A stretch of 27,643 nt of DNA, from positions 1 through 27,643 of the forward strand of contig CAJMRL010000028.1 of assembly GCA_905215805.1 (NCBI GenBank), given 5' to 3'. This document shows positions 1 through 6,888 of the stretch, piece by piece. Source of the DNA: an uncultured bacterium (GTDB lineage Bacteria > Bacillota > Clostridia > UBA1381). The stretch's first letter is position 1, and each line of letters starts with the position of its first letter. Under the pieces are notes generated by a model. It worked only from the letters and a program-made list of their open reading frames with translations, did not search any database and was not told where the DNA came from. A program made the position numbers and the translations under genes.

Positions 1-53
1 GCAATCGTCCTCATTTTTCTTGTTATTTGGCTGCTATTTTGTCACAGCCCCTT
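1..53. repeat. Left arm of 53-bp perfect inverted repeat (probable IS end)
   Basis: Bases 1-53 are the exact reverse complement of 27591-27643; identity stops at base 54. Read inward from the window edge on the minus strand the arm starts AAGGGGCTGTGACAAAATAG, which resembles the terminal inverted repeats of several transposase-bearing IS families in Firmicutes. No transposase is in the window, so the family is not assigned. The likely meaning is that the contig was cut where it entered a repeated IS copy. Confidence 0.7.
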
Positions 54-85
54 CATTATATATTTTAATTGACACAAAATCAATT

Positions 86-1234
86 TCAGACTTTTCCTTC
101 AAGCCACTTCTCTATGTCTGCCTGACCGGTGGAGGCAGAGCCTTTGAGACCGTCGGTCACCTCCGAATCGGTGCAGATGTCCCTGATGTCCGAGACCGAT
201 GTGGTGATGCCTGTACCTCCGCTCGTGCAGAACGGCATTATAGTCTTTCCGGACATATCGTAGCTGTCAAGGAAAGTATTTATGATCCTCGGCATCGTTC
301 CCCACCAGATAGGGTAGCCCAAAAGGATCGTGTCGTATTCGTCCATATTTTCTACGCTTCCCGCTATCGCCGGACGTGCGTCGGGATCGTTCATCTCCTG
401 ATTTGCGCGGCAATTGTCATCAGAATAGTTGAGGTCCTCGCTCGTGTACGGATCCTCCGGCACTATCTCGTATATGTCAGCGCCAGTAACCTCGGCTATC
501 GTCTGCGCGAGAGATTCGGTGTTTCCTGTTGCCGAAAAGTATACTACGAGCATTCTGCTTTCTTCCTGCTCGCCCGTCTGTGAACCTGTTGAAGGCTCCG
601 CGGTCGCGCTTGCCGCGGGTGTTGCGGTCGCGCTTGCTGTGGGTGCTGCGGTCGTGCTTACCGCGGGTGTTGCAGTCGGCTCGGTCTGAGAGTCTTCTGT
701 AACTGAGCCTGAGAGCGTGACTGTCTGAGTAGTCTGCTCCCACTCAACATCAAAGCCGAAACCCTCCGCTATAAAGCGTATAGGCAGCATTGTTCTGTCG
801 TTTATTATAACAGGCGTGGTGTCAAGCGTATGCGCTTCTCCGTTCAGATATGCCGTTGTGCTGTCTATAGTGAGCTCTATAGTGTTTCCGCCGTATGAAA
901 GCGTCGCTGTTCTTGTATCTCCGTTCCAGCTCACCTCTCCGCCAAGAGTTTCAACTACTGCTCTCACCGGCAGAAGTGTTCTGTCATTTACTATCACCGG
1001 AACTGTTCCCATACCGGGATCGATCTCTTGCGCTTCGCCGTTTACCGTCATGTTTGGCTCGCCTATCTGCATCGTGATAACGATCTTGTTCTCAGTTTCT
1101 GCAGGAACCTCAGCCAGCGGCGCCGCGACAGTCTGCATGTCTGATGAGAAAACATCATCGCTCACTACAAACGCGCTTGCCGCGATCCCTACCGTCATTG
1201 CGGCAGTAACCAGAATGGATACTAATTTTTTCAT
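86..1234 (-). CDS. Exported CuAO_N-domain protein fused to a flavodoxin domain
   Basis: The 382-residue protein starts with a signal peptide (residues 1 to about 23). Two copper-amine-oxidase N-terminal ('stalk') repeats follow, at about 51-110 and 118-175, each with the hallmark NDRT-LP-R core (NDRTLLPVRAVVE, NDRTMLPIRFIAE). A low-complexity Thr/Ala/Pro linker covers about 180-226 and a flavodoxin domain covers 228-382, with the FMN phosphate loop SATGNT at 234-239 and YPIWWG at 307-312. Flavodoxins are normally cytoplasmic one- or two-electron carriers; the signal peptide and stalk put this one outside the membrane, which is unusual. An AGGAGG site precedes the ATG. It is a paralogue of the frameshifted gene at 1545-3343 but lacks the SUMF1-like domain. 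Its own promoter lies at 1347-1375. The redox partner is not known; the membrane protein at 3898-4584 is an inferred candidate. Confidence 0.85.
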   Translation of the reverse strand: MKKLVSILVTAAMTVGIAASAFVVSDDVFSSDMQTVAAPLAEVPAETENKIVITMQIGEPNMTVNGEAQEIDPGMGTVPVIVNDRTLLPVRAVVETLGGEVSWNGDTRTATLSYGGNTIELTIDSTTAYLNGEAHTLDTTPVIINDRTMLPIRFIAEGFGFDVEWEQTTQTVTLSGSVTEDSQTEPTATPAVSTTAAPTASATATPAASATAEPSTGSQTGEQEESRMLVVYFSATGNTESLAQTIAEVTGADIYEIVPEDPYTSEDLNYSDDNCRANQEMNDPDARPAIAGSVENMDEYDTILLGYPIWWGTMPRIINTFLDSYDMSGKTIMPFCTSGGTGITTSVSDIRDICTDSEVTDGLKGSASTGQADIEKWLEGKV

Positions 1235-1346
1235 TGTAAAAGCCTCCTTTTGCTTTTTATATTTTTTCAGACACCCTTCAAGATACTAAAGCTTGCAATA
1301 CGAAGCCCGCGCTCCTTCAAGTATCTGTATTATGCTTTACATCGAT

Positions 1347-1414
1347 ATTTTATCACAATAATTACGAAATGTCTAATGCTTATATCATATTTTTTATAAT
1401 GCTTTTAAGGCATT
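1347..1414 (-). promoter_or_regulatory. Promoter and putative operator of the exported flavodoxin gene
   Basis: On the minus strand there is an upstream dyad AATGC-N7-GCATT (1398-1414), 16 bases, then AAGCATTAGACA (1370-1381) containing a -35-like TAGACA, a 17-bp spacer and TAAAAT (1347-1352) within an extended -10 TGATAAAAT. The same elements with the same spacing occur upstream of the MerR gene at 5176-5243, so this is a probable regulon site. The rest of the 310-bp gap 1235-1544 shows no gene. Confidence 0.65.
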
Positions 1415-1544
1415 ATTTCATCCGCTTTCCTCCTTGTCAAGCTTTAAACATTTTCCTATAACATCGTCCGGCGCACTCCAATCCTTATAAAATATCGCGA
1501 TATTGCCCCACGTCACGTACATCGTAACGGTGCCGGGAGACGGA

Positions 1545-3343
1545 TCAAACAGAGTTGTTTGTGAGCCACTCTTCTATCTCGTCTCGGTCATATGACGAAT
1601 ATGTCACGCTCAGTCCCTCTTTTATCGTGCTGTCCGGCGCAAGCTTAGCCATCGCGCTTATTATCTGTCCGAAACGACCGCCGCCCATACTGCAGAACGG
1701 TATTATCGTTTTATCGGAAAGATCGTAGTGCTGAAGGAAGGTGCGCACCGGCGCCGGTATTGACGCCCACCAGTTGCTGCAGCCAAGAATTATCGTGTCG
1801 TAATTATTTATATCAAGTCCGGCATCCTCAAGGTATGCCGCAAGCTCGGGCGACGCGTTTGACCTGTACTCGTCGAGAGCCTCGGCGTACAAACCCTGTG
1901 AATTATGCGTTGCCGAATATGGCTCAGCACGTTCTATGCGGAATACGTCCGCGCCGGTCATCTCCTGTATTATCTCGGCAAAGCCCTGTGTGTTGCCGGT
2001 CTGCGAAAAGTAGACGATAAGCGTATTGCCCGAAGGCTCTGCCGTTGCGTTATTTGTGCTCGTTACCGTTTCCGTACCGCTGTCAGCATTTCGCACAAGC
2101 CGCATGCCTATGCTGTATAACGGCACGTCTGCCGGATGCGCCATCCGGTATGCCGAGCGGATGTGCTTGGGCATATCGTTCCAGCCGCCTCCGCGCGCGA
2201 TCTTGTAATTGCCGCTCTCCGGGCCTGTCGGGTCTGTCGATTCTTCTGTTCTGTAATCACCGTACCAGTCCCATACCCATTCGGCGGCATTGCCATGCAT
2301 GTTGTACAGTCCGTATGCGTTTGCGTTGTATTCATTGACGCTCACCGTATGCTCAAGGTATCCGTTTACCCAGCTGCCGCCTGCGTCGTTGTTGTAGCCG
2401 TAAGCATTATAGCAGTTGGCGTCGCTGTCGTTTACATAGTCACCGAAGCTGAACGGCGTCTCCGTATTAGCGCGGCACGCGTACTCCCACTCCGCTTCGG
2501 TTGGCAGACGGTAGCCGTTTGCACTCCTGTCCCATGTGACTGTTGTGCCCGATATTGTATAGCATGGTGTGAGTCCCTCTGCTTCGCTTAAAGCGTTGCA
2601 GTACTCTATCGCGTCATACCAGGTTATACTCTCGACAGGAAGCTCGTCGCCTTGATTTTCACTCGGATTTTCTCCTGTGACCGCCGTGTACTCCGCCTGC
2701 GATACCTCGGTCGGCGCCATATAGAAGCTGCCAACGGTCACAGTGTGCTGTACCTCATCGTTATAGCGCTCCGGCTCGTCTGAGGGACTGCCCATTGTGA
2801 AGGTGCCGCCCTCTATAAGCATCATATCCGAAACGACCTCCGCGCCGTTTTCACTGTGCGTAGTTATCGTGATCTCTTGCGTGTCACCGTTCCACTCCAC
2901 ACCCAGCCCGAAACCTTCCGCTATAAAGCGTATAGGCAGCATCGTTCTGTCATTTATGATAGTCGGTGCTGTGTCGAGCGTCTGTGCTGTACCGTTTAAA
3001 GCGGCCGACGTGCTGTCTATCGTGAGCACGATCTCGCTGTCGCTATATCCGAGCGGACCTCTCGTGTGTCGCCGTTCCATCCGACCGTGCCGCCGAGCTC
3101 CTCTACAATGGCTCTTACCGGGAGCAGCGTGCGATCATTTATTATTACCGGAGTCGTGCCCAGCTCCGGATCTATCTCCTTTTCCTCTCCGTTCACCATC
3201 ATCATCGGATCGCCTATTGTGAGCACGATCTCTGTGCTTTCCGGTGCGGTCTGAACTGTCCCCTCGTCCGCGGCACAGCCGGTAATGCCGCAGAGCGTGA
3301 ATAAGCTGCTGACAGAAAGAAGTACAACTAACTCTTTTTTCAT
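1545..3343 (-). pseudogene. Frameshifted lipoprotein: CuAO_N repeats + SUMF1-like + flavodoxin
   Basis: Two minus-strand frames make one gene of about 599 residues. Frame A (3343-3017) has a lipoprotein signal with lipobox ITGC (Cys23) and the first CuAO_N repeat. Frame B (up to 3080, ending at 1545) carries the second CuAO_N repeat, an FGE/SUMF1-like domain (roughly residues 86-330 of the 511-residue frame, MLIEGGTFTMGSP to GMRLVRN) and a flavodoxin domain (353-511, FMN loop SQTGNT at 359-364). Alignment with the paralogue at 86-1234 shows one missing base between 3055 and 3056: restoring it gives GDTREVTLGYSD in register with GDTRTATLSYGG. The frameshift may be a real mutation or an assembly error. 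The SUMF1-like part has no Cys where active formylglycine-generating enzymes have their catalytic pair (GGGWNDMPKHIRSAYR here), so it is probably a binding fold rather than an oxidase. GGAGG precedes the 3343 start. It is the last gene of the MerR operon. Confidence 0.8.
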
Positions 3344-3367
3344 CTTCTCATACCTCCGCTTTCTCTT

Positions 3368-3901
3368 TTACAATTTACGTCCAAGCTCATATGCCATCTT
3401 TGGGAAAGCCGTATGAGCCGTCATTGACGGCGTGCCGCACCCCGTTCCAAGTATCTGACCCTGATCCTTAAAGTGCATATATTTGCACAAGGTCTCGTAA
3501 TGCGCCTTCAGATCTTTCATTGTCCAGCTGTCGTTGTTCCATGCCGCGGCTATAAGCGCGGTCTTGATATGTTTTCCCGACAGCCTGCCGGTGAAGCTGT
3601 AGAAACGGTCTATAACCGCCTTAATCTGCGCCGAAAAACCGAAATAGTAGAGCGGCGTGACAAACACAGCCATATCCGTTTTTAGTAGTTTATCGCGAAG
3701 TTCGTCCATATCGTCTTTAAGGCAGCACGGACCGTTCATGCCGCAGTAGTCGCAGCCCTGACACGCTCCGATGTTAGCGTGAGCGGCATCGAATACGCTT
3801 ATATTATGTCCTGCCTCCTCTGCTCCACGTATAAAATGCTCCGCCAATAAATTTGACGAACCCATTTTATGCGGACTTCCCTCGATCACCAAAATGTTCA
3901 T
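3368..3901 (-). CDS. Flavodoxin-fold NAD(P)H-dependent FMN reductase / iron-sulfur flavoprotein-like
   Basis: The 177-residue protein has the flavodoxin_2/NADPH-dependent FMN reductase layout: N-terminal beta strand and phosphate loop (LVIEGSPHKMGSSN, residues 4-17) and TPLYYFGFSAQ at about 82-92. A cysteine cluster C47-x2-C50-x2-C53-x5-C59 plus C60 (ACQGCDYCGMNGPCC) matches the CxxCxxCx4-7C spacing of iron-sulfur flavoproteins, so a 4Fe-4S cluster is possible but not shown. No signal peptide is seen, so it should be cytoplasmic. Its start overlaps the stop of the upstream membrane-protein gene (ATGA, 3898-3901), with GGAGG upstream, so the two are translationally coupled. In this operon it could pass electrons from NAD(P)H toward the membrane protein and the exported flavodoxins (inference). 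Confidence 0.8.
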   Translation of the reverse strand: MNILVIEGSPHKMGSSNLLAEHFIRGAEEAGHNISVFDAAHANIGACQGCDYCGMNGPCCLKDDMDELRDKLLKTDMAVFVTPLYYFGFSAQIKAVIDRFYSFTGRLSGKHIKTALIAAAWNNDSWTMKDLKAHYETLCKYMHFKDQGQILGTGCGTPSMTAHTAFPKMAYELGRKL

Positions 3902-4584
3902 TTCCTTGTTCCTCCTTTTTTAAACTTTTGTTTTTTTAAGAGCGTCATTATGTAATGCGCCGCAAAAATACAGGTTCCCATCATTGCGATATATTCGGCT
4001 ATAAATCCAAGCATTCCCTTGGTCATATCAAACCCCGCGAATTCGCGCTTCAGCAGAATATAAGATATGATCTCGTTATTTATAAACGCGTATATTCCGA
4101 ACAGTGCGATCATACAAGCAGCGATCCTGACAACGATTGTCTGTGTTTTCGAGAGCGGCTTTATTCGCTTTCTCAGCATTCCCATGATCATGCCCCAGTG
4201 AAGCCCCAGATGCAGAGACATAAGCGTAAAACCCCAGTACGAGGACAGCATATGCAGCCGCCTTGCGAAAGCCCTCCCCGCATGTATTCTTATAAGTCCG
4301 AAGGTATTTGAGAGTATTATCCCGCTTATCATTAAACCTATCATCGAGGCAAACACAGCAATGTTTATGAGTGCATGCACAGTTCTTATCATATTGTATT
4401 TACCCTTAAAAAGTCCTGGATACCATTTACGATTAAATACATTGTGAATTATGTATAGTACAAATTCAGCTATTCCCAGCCACATATGCGGTCTGTAACC
4501 TGTAAAAACATATGCCATAAGCAACAGCATAATTATCGTCATTGAAATATCAACGACAAGTTTTAAAATCATTTTAGGTTTCAT
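3898..4584 (-). CDS. DUF4405-type multi-pass membrane protein, putative b-type cytochrome
   Basis: The 228-residue protein has about six hydrophobic segments (about 9-29, 35-49, 70-91, 112-132, 150-168, 190-213). Histidines sit in or near the helices at 33, 47, 70, 101, 111, 125, 129 and 210, the kind of pattern that ligates b-type haem. The motifs LYIIHN, TVHALIN and LHLGLHWG fit the DUF4405 family as I recognise it. I start at ATG 4584, preceded by GTGAGGA at good spacing; the longest frame starts at a GTG at 4599 that is itself part of that Shine-Dalgarno sequence. The stop overlaps the next start (ATGA). Haem binding and transmembrane electron transfer are inferred from the His pattern and from the neighbouring flavin proteins. 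Confidence 0.7.
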   Translation of the reverse strand: MKPKMILKLVVDISMTIIMLLLMAYVFTGYRPHMWLGIAEFVLYIIHNVFNRKWYPGLFKGKYNMIRTVHALINIAVFASMIGLMISGIILSNTFGLIRIHAGRAFARRLHMLSSYWGFTLMSLHLGLHWGMIMGMLRKRIKPLSKTQTIVVRIAACMIALFGIYAFINNEIISYILLKREFAGFDMTKGMLGFIAEYIAMMGTCIFAAHYIMTLLKKQKFKKGGTRK

Positions 4585-4606
4585 TTTTATAATCCTCACG
4601 CGTTGT

Positions 4607-4768
4607 TCAAGATTTAAAGCATAATCCTTTGTGCAGCGTACCTGTCTCCGTACCCGGATGTGAATCTATGGAGTCGCTCATACAGATACTCCAGAGCGTA
4701 CGCTCTGTTGTCTGTCCTCCGTATCCGCCTAAATATAATGCGTACAATACTGTCGGCACGTGCTTCAT
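4607..4768 (-). CDS. Small hypothetical protein coupled to the MerR gene (53 aa)
   Basis: This is a 53-residue frame, MKHVPTVLYALYLGGYGG to LHKGLCFKS, whose ATG overlaps the TGA of the MerR gene (ATGA, 4765-4768). AGGAGG lies 9 bases upstream, as good a site as any in the operon, and its stop is 22 bases before the next start. I do not recognise the sequence and composition gives no strong coding signal. It may be a real small protein, a translational coupler or a remnant of a longer gene. Confidence 0.35.
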   Translation of the reverse strand: MKHVPTVLYALYLGGYGGQTTERTLWSICMSDSIDSHPGTETGTLHKGLCFKS

Positions 4769-5130
4769 CGTCTTTCGCCTCCTGTTTCTTTAGCTCTTTG
4801 TATCTCGTGTCGCAGATAATCTATATTATCTATCTGTTTCTCCATAACATGTATTTTGTCGAGCGTAAGCTTTCTTCGCTTATTGAGCATTGCTATACAT
4901 TCCTCATCATTCTTTCCCGAAAGCATGAGTTGCATATATTCGTCTATATCCTCCTTGGAAAAGCCTATATCATGCAGCGTCATTATCATGCTGAGCCTTT
5001 CAATATCCTGATCATCATACTGCCATGCTCCCATCACACGCTTTACTGTTCCGCACAATTCCATGCTTTCGTATTCATCTAAGATTTTTATTGGAATGCA
5101 GTATCGTTCGCTTGCTTCTTTTATAGTCAT
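4765..5130 (-). CDS. MerR-family transcriptional regulator
   Basis: The 121-residue protein has an N-terminal MerR winged helix-turn-helix (MTIKEASERYCIPIKILDEY at 1-20; the usual T-x3-A, Y-E motifs), the second part of the DNA-binding domain ending near DIERLSMIMTLHDIGFSKEDI (42-62), and a C-terminal dimerising coiled coil (about 80-118). The short C-terminus has no cysteines placed for metal sensing. It resembles the small MerR proteins that control oxidoreductase operons in Firmicutes. Genes 4768-1545 follow it in one direction with overlaps, so it probably autoregulates the operon. Its promoter region matches that of the gene at 86-1234. The inducer is unknown. Confidence 0.85.
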   Translation of the reverse strand: MTIKEASERYCIPIKILDEYESMELCGTVKRVMGAWQYDDQDIERLSMIMTLHDIGFSKEDIDEYMQLMLSGKNDEECIAMLNKRRKLTLDKIHVMEKQIDNIDYLRHEIQRAKETGGERR

Positions 5131-5175
5131 AAATACCTCCGTTCTCTGTGCTCTCTCAGCCTTATTTATGACTAT

Positions 5176-5243
5176 ATTTTATCATGAGCCTTCCACAATG
5201 TCCAATGCTTATGTTACATTTCATTTAATGCTTCAGAAGCATT
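5176..5243 (-). promoter_or_regulatory. Promoter and putative operator of the MerR operon
   Basis: On the minus strand there is an AATGC-N7-GCATT dyad (5227-5243; perfect AATGCTTCTGAAGCATT), 16 bases, AAGCATTGGACA (5199-5210; -35-like TGGACA), a 17-bp spacer and TAAAAT (5176-5181; extended TGATAAAAT). It is identical in layout to 1347-1414. The MerR start has GGAGG upstream. Confidence 0.65.
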
Positions 5244-5341
5244 TTTTACATGCGTAATGAATTCATACAATACAGCCTTACACAACACAATCGATACAAA
5301 AACAAAAAATATTGCTAACCATAAAGTACAGTTCTTTTTTC

Positions 5342-5373
5342 AATAAAAAAGACGCATCAAATCTGATACGTCT
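5342..5373 (-). terminator. Rho-independent terminator-like hairpin
   Basis: AGACGCATCA (5350-5359) pairs with TGATACGTCT (5364-5373) with one G-U pair. On the minus strand a run of T follows (5344-5349 as A on the plus strand). It would back up the stronger terminator at 5484-5529. Between this hairpin and the MerR promoter (5244-5341) I see nothing else. Confidence 0.6.
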
Positions 5374-5483
5374 CATGTTAATATGTTTTGTAGGAATATA
5401 ACTGAAGCTGTCCAGCCCGTTCTTTTTCTGACTAATTTTTGACCACAGTTTTTATGTATTTTTATGCAGTTTTAAAAACAGGA

Positions 5484-5529
5484 AAAAAGCCCGTTGTTAT
5501 GCGATTTTCTCGATAACAACGGGCTTTTT
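5484..5529. terminator. Strong bidirectional terminator
   Basis: A perfect 17-bp stem, AAAAAGCCCGTTGTTAT (5484-5500) with its complement (5513-5529), encloses a 12-base loop; A/T tracts flank both sides. It lies right next to the partial tRNA copy at 5532-5556. If that copy marks an integration, this is the original terminator of tRNA-Trp; it now also ends the cassette operon. Confidence 0.9.
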
Positions 5530-5531
5530 GT

Positions 5532-5556
5532 TTTGGCAGGGGTACAAGGACTCGAA
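5532..5556 (-). repeat. Partial tRNA-Trp 3' end (putative att site, distal copy)
   Basis: These 25 bases are identical, in the same orientation, to 10489-10513, i.e. the 3' end of tRNA-Trp including CCA, the 3' acceptor strand and the T-stem half. Identity ends inside the T loop. Direct duplication of a tRNA 3' end is the usual footprint of tyrosine-recombinase integration. No intact tRNA surrounds this copy. Confidence 0.8.
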
Positions 5557-5783
5557 TTGTGCGCCGTGGTTTTCACCGTATGGCGCAGCCTTGCGAAAAC
5601 GGCTCTGTTGTGGCGTTTTCATAGAAACAGGTCCTTGTAACTTGACGCCGATTACGCTATGTTTTCATAACTTTAAAGGACTAATAAAGGACAGATTTTC
5701 TGTGACGTATTCTCTGATGTTTTATATTTTAATGCCGTTTTAACATTATTTCATTTACAAAATAACTCATCTTCAGTTCATAT
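5557..5783. other. Non-coding left end of the putative element, with short repeats
   Basis: This 227-bp gap has no supportable gene. It holds TGCGCC/GGCGCA arms near 5560-5586, three GTTTTCA copies (5569-5575, 5615-5621, 5661-5667), two AAAGGAC copies 11 bases apart (5675-5681, 5686-5692) and GTCCTTGTA at 5631-5639, the inverse of TACAAGGAC inside the tRNA copy (5543-5551). These could be recombinase arm or core-type sites (inference). Confidence 0.4.
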
Positions 5784-6887
5784 TTATAAATCTGTCTTAA
5801 AATCGTCGCTTGTGATCAATGACAAATCGTTTTTCGATGGATCAATTATGTTTATGACTCTTCTGGCATGATTCATGATCAGATCATCATAAAGATTTCG
5901 AACTAATCTTCCGTTAGAAAAATTCTCTTCTTTTTTTGCCACACGCTCTTCCAAGAAACTATGTACAAGTTTATGCGCATCTTCGGTAAGGACATAATCA
6001 TTATTCTCACACATTGAAACAAGAATTTTATCCAGTTCATCTGCATCATAGTCAGGGAATTCGATAAATGTATTAAATCTTGATTTCAAACCTGGATTAG
6101 AGTCAAAAAAATTATTCATCGGTTCTGTATAACCTGCAACTATAACAACCAGATCTTCACGATAATCTTCTAATGCCTTTGTTAATTCAGTGAGACATTC
6201 TCTGCCGTATGAATCACTATGGTCATTCTCTGTAATACTGTAGGCTTCATCAATAAACAAAACGCCTCCTCTTGCTTTTTCAATTACATTCTTTACTTTT
6301 AGCGCTGTTTGTCCCTGATAACCGGCTATCAGATCTGTTCTGGAAACCTCAATAAAGTGTCCTTTTGACAATAACCCGATCTGTTTATATATGCGTCCAA
6401 CGATCCGAGCTACCGTAGTCTTTCCGGTACCCGGATTGCCGGTAAACGCCATATGCATAGTGTTCTTTGAAGAATGAAGTCCGTTTTCCCGACGTAATTT
6501 TTGAACCTTTTGATAAATAATCAAATCGTTGACCTTTGACTTAACGGTTTTCAAACCCACGAGGGCATTCAGTTCATTCAACAATTCTTCCAACGTTCTC
6601 GTGTCTTCTATCGATTCTGATGCGGGTTTACAAATATTTTGCAAGGCTACATAGCCATAGTATTCAATCAAGCTTGAATTAACCAAGCGAGCCATTCGTT
6701 TTATTTCAATTTTATAATTTGGGCTATCCACAACCTCAGATATTTTTTTCAGAAGCAATATTGTATCTGCTTTACTCTCATTCTCAATTATTGAACCTGC
6801 GAGTTTTGTGATCTCCCCGCACGAATCTGTGACTGCATCCAGTTTTGAAGCACTGTTTATTAATGCATTTTTATATTTGTCCATCAT
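5784..6887 (-). CDS. CbbX/SpoVK-like AAA+ ATPase
   Basis: This 367-residue protein has a helical N-terminal region (1-95) and a AAA+ module at about 98-350: Walker A GNPGTGKT (150-157), Walker B GVLFIDEA (208-215), sensor-1 region VIVAGY (248-253), arginine finger in GLKSRF (R270) and sensor-2 NGRLVRN (R327). This is the CbbX/SpoVK subfamily, whose members remodel protein partners; relatives work in Rubisco activation, sporulation and ESX secretion. It is the last gene of the four-gene cassette, one base after the stop of the coiled-coil gene, with AAGGTGAT as ribosome binding site. ATG 6884 is an equally possible start. The substrate is probably one of the three upstream proteins (inference). 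The sequence gives no reason to call it a sporulation gene. Confidence 0.85.
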   Translation of the reverse strand: MMDKYKNALINSASKLDAVTDSCGEITKLAGSIIENESKADTILLLKKISEVVDSPNYKIEIKRMARLVNSSLIEYYGYVALQNICKPASESIEDTRTLEELLNELNALVGLKTVKSKVNDLIIYQKVQKLRRENGLHSSKNTMHMAFTGNPGTGKTTVARIVGRIYKQIGLLSKGHFIEVSRTDLIAGYQGQTALKVKNVIEKARGGVLFIDEAYSITENDHSDSYGRECLTELTKALEDYREDLVVIVAGYTEPMNNFFDSNPGLKSRFNTFIEFPDYDADELDKILVSMCENNDYVLTEDAHKLVHSFLEERVAKKEENFSNGRLVRNLYDDLIMNHARRVINIIDPSKNDLSLITSDDFKTDL

Positions 6888-6888
6888 A

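Noticed and set aside
1..53. Terminal inverted repeats as telomeres of a linear replicon
   Set aside because: The content is ordinary chromosomal DNA with no replication genes, and the repeat looks like an IS end; an assembly break is simpler.
20..583. Plus-strand ORFs opposite the exported flavodoxin genes (20-583, 816-1289, 2136-2591)
   Set aside because: They are antisense shadows of clear minus-strand domains and lack ribosome binding sites.
4585..4599. GTG start for the DUF4405-type gene
   Set aside because: That GTG is part of the GTGAGGA Shine-Dalgarno for the ATG at 4584.
5528..5743. 71-residue plus-strand ORF across the partial tRNA copy
   Set aside because: It starts inside the terminator/tRNA remnant, has no ribosome binding site and reads an antisense tRNA fragment.
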